From Paraliobacillus sp. PM-2 (lineage in GTDB: Bacteria > Bacillota > Bacilli > Bacillales > Amphibacillaceae): a DNA stretch of 64,000 nt. Location of the stretch: positions 496,001 through 560,000 of the forward strand of contig NZ_CTEI01000001.1 in assembly GCF_001368815.1 (NCBI RefSeq), in the 5' to 3' direction. Below, piece by piece: positions 62,710-64,000 of the stretch. The notes under the pieces are model-generated. The model made no database searches, had not been told where the DNA came from, and saw nothing but the letters and a program-made list of their open reading frames with translations. The stretch's first letter is position 1. Every line of letters begins with the position of its first letter. The position numbers were made by a program, and so were the translations under genes.

Positions 62710-62877
62710 TTAATCATCGAGTGATTTCGTACCGATTGTTTTGATAAAAGCCTCTTTATTTCTTGGTACAAACGCTACCGTATTATCCAGCTCTATACCT
62801 ACTTCTAGTGTTCGACCCAATACAAAACCACCTTTATAGGAAAATACTACCGTTTCGCACGTATTATTCCTCCGTTA
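62710..62877 (-). pseudogene. Choloylglycine-hydrolase-like fragment
   Basis: On the - strand the frame reads NTCETVVFSYKGGFVLGRTL, then EVGIELDNTVAFVPRNKEAF and ends after KSLDD. The TCE...GGFVLGRTLE pattern is like the N-terminus of the choloylglycine hydrolase/penicillin acylase family, where a Cys at position 2 is catalytic. Only about 54 codons remain. GGAGGAATAAT lies upstream of it. Confidence 0.45.
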
Positions 62878-63638
62878 TTTGTATTGTTTATTAAACCATT
62901 TTTTGCTTTGCTGAGACAATTTATTCTAATTATAATTGGAATTTGTCTTTTATTAAAGAAATGGACTGTCATTGGAATCAGGACTCAAAACCCCCTTAAT
63001 TTGGTAAAGGTAAACAATGGTAAGAACAAGGAACTATTTAGTGGGAGAAGTAGTTTAATAGGAACCCAATAATAAAAAATATTACTGCTATAATCGTTTG
63101 ACATGAAACCGTTTTATAATTAAACTATATGCGAGGAGGGTGGTAGATTTCGGTTAAAAAAAAGAAAAAATTGAAATGTGTTCTTTAAAATGGGAAGGAA
63201 AAACAAAGACAAAGCTGTTTCGTCAATCTTAAAAATGTGAATGTATGCACAAAGATTTTATAGTAAGTAGTAAGCACATTACAACAGGAAAGCTTTCTAT
63301 TCTATTAACAACAGCAAGGATATTAATTGGCAATATAGGAATGATATATCGCCATTCTTCTTAAACATCCCAGTATACATAGACAACATACCAATTGCTA
63401 TAGCGTATTTACCTTCAGTTTCTTAGTAAACATTTTCATAGACAAGAAGAATAATAGAATACTAACTGAGCAATAGAAGATAATAGAATCAGAAAGAGAA
63501 GGACAACAAGTAAAAATAGAAAATTATCTTAAAAACAAGTGGAATAAGGTCGCTTGTGCAAAAAGATAGTTTATGCGTTGTGCCTATGATCTATATTTAT
63601 ATTGAGATTAAAGTACACTCAGAAGGAAGGTAAAAAAT
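62878..63638. other. Long gene-poor stretch upstream of the GH2 gene
   Basis: I see no supportable gene. A 62-codon frame at 62884-63072 lacks a ribosome site. TTGACATGAAACCGTTTTAT near 63098-63117 combines a -35-like hexamer with a weak cre-like sequence. AAGGAGGG-like purine runs near 63133 precede no long frame. The rest is AT-rich and may be decayed coding DNA and the leader of the GH2 gene. Confidence 0.4.
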
Positions 63639-64000
63639 GTGGGGAAAATAAAAAGAATAGTTATCTGGTTATTAATTGTTTTTTTAGTGGCAGGTAATGG
63701 ATATGTAAAACCTACTGTTAGCGCAGCGGAAGGGGATTATTCTATTAGTTCACCTGAAACGTTTATCTATAAAACTGATATAAGTGATAATAAACGTCGT
63801 CAATTATTTAATGATAATTGGAAGTTTTATTATGGGGAACAAAGTAATGCGCAGTTGAATGCGTATGATGATTCAAGCTGGGATGATGTGCAATTGCCAC
63901 ATGATTACAGTGCAGATCTGCCATATACTAAAGCAGGTGAAGCAGAAAGTGGCTATAAGCTTGGTGGTATTGGTTGGTATCGTAAGTCATTCACTCTAAG
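63639..64000 (+). CDS. Secreted glycoside hydrolase family 2 (beta-galactosidase-like), N-terminal part
   Basis: The gene runs off the window; 120 codons are visible. A signal peptide (KIKRIVIWLLIVFLVAGNGY) is followed by an AxA-like cleavage region (TVSAAEG). RQLFNDNWKFYYGE, SSWDDVQLPHDYS and GGIGWYRKSFTL are the N-terminal sugar-binding domain of GH2 enzymes. It probably releases galactose or similar residues outside the cell for the neighbouring PTS. GTG 63639 is the start, set by GAAGGAAGG at 63622-63630. An ATG two bases earlier in another frame stops after four codons. Confidence 0.85.
   Translation, partial: MGKIKRIVIWLLIVFLVAGNGYVKPTVSAAEGDYSISSPETFIYKTDISDNKRRQLFNDNWKFYYGEQSNAQLNAYDDSSWDDVQLPHDYSADLPYTKAGEAESGYKLGGIGWYRKSFTL

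Noticed and set aside
62884-63072. A 62-codon frame with one hydrophobic segment
   Set aside because: It has no ribosome site and the composition fits decayed AT-rich DNA. It is covered in the gene-poor stretch entry.

Overview
The window looks like chromosome from a low-GC, Gram-positive member of the Bacillaceae, probably a free-living or halotolerant relative of Oceanobacillus, Virgibacillus or Gracilibacillus. The support is AT-rich DNA, strong AGGAGG-type ribosome binding sites, many GTG and TTG starts, a ComK homologue, an OpuC osmolyte transporter and CcpA-type sites. The genus is inference. No rRNA, tRNA or CRISPR array was seen.

Region 1 (1-16359) is an exopolysaccharide or capsule cluster on the + strand. 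It starts inside a sugar epimerase gene and holds seven glycosyltransferases, a Wzx-type flippase, a Wzy-type polymerase, two unrecognised proteins (2554-4968), a GDP-mannose pyrophosphorylase and a UDP-glucose dehydrogenase. A decayed IS3 element (about 10046-11406) sits inside it. The polymer probably contains mannose (or a derivative) and glucuronic acid and is Wzx/Wzy-dependent.

Region 2 (16360-25800) is a mobile-element and defence-like island. It carries three copies of a roughly 200-bp repeat that begins with a REP-like GGGTCAGRCCC palindrome and ends in an intrinsic terminator. It also has IS21 and IS66 fragments, a HipA-like kinase gene coupled to a HipA-N/HIRAN gene, and a complete IS4-type element whose 11-bp target duplication lies exactly in the REP palindrome of the third repeat. 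A REP-associated tyrosine transposase (RAYT), a ComM/YifB ATPase and an Abi_2-type HEPN abortive-infection protein follow.

Region 3 (25801-29000) has a small unknown gene, comK and a SigH-like sigma factor on the - strand, then a secreted CAP-domain protein. REP-like palindromes lie between the genes.

Region 4 (29186-39707, - strand) has a fructose-type PTS operon (RpiR regulator, PfkB kinase, EIIBC, EIIA, class II aldolase), the opuCABCD osmolyte transporter and a CocE-type hydrolase.

Region 5 (39955-43837) has a ceramidase-like protein, a SIS-domain protein, a membrane-anchored protein, a Gly/Tyr/Pro repeat protein and an acetyltransferase.

Region 6 (43985-53061) is a peptide-uptake locus: a divergent binding lipoprotein, then permeases, two ATPases, a DUF1177 protein, an M20 peptidase and an IclR regulator. 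It is followed by a decayed toxin-antitoxin pair, a headless sulfatase and a Fic protein.

Region 7 (56640-64000) is a galactosamine-type operon: GntR regulator, mannose-family PTS EIIA, AgaS-like isomerase/deaminase, EIIB, EIIC and EIID, then tagatose-bisphosphate aldolase. The start of a secreted GH2 beta-galactosidase-like gene runs off the window.
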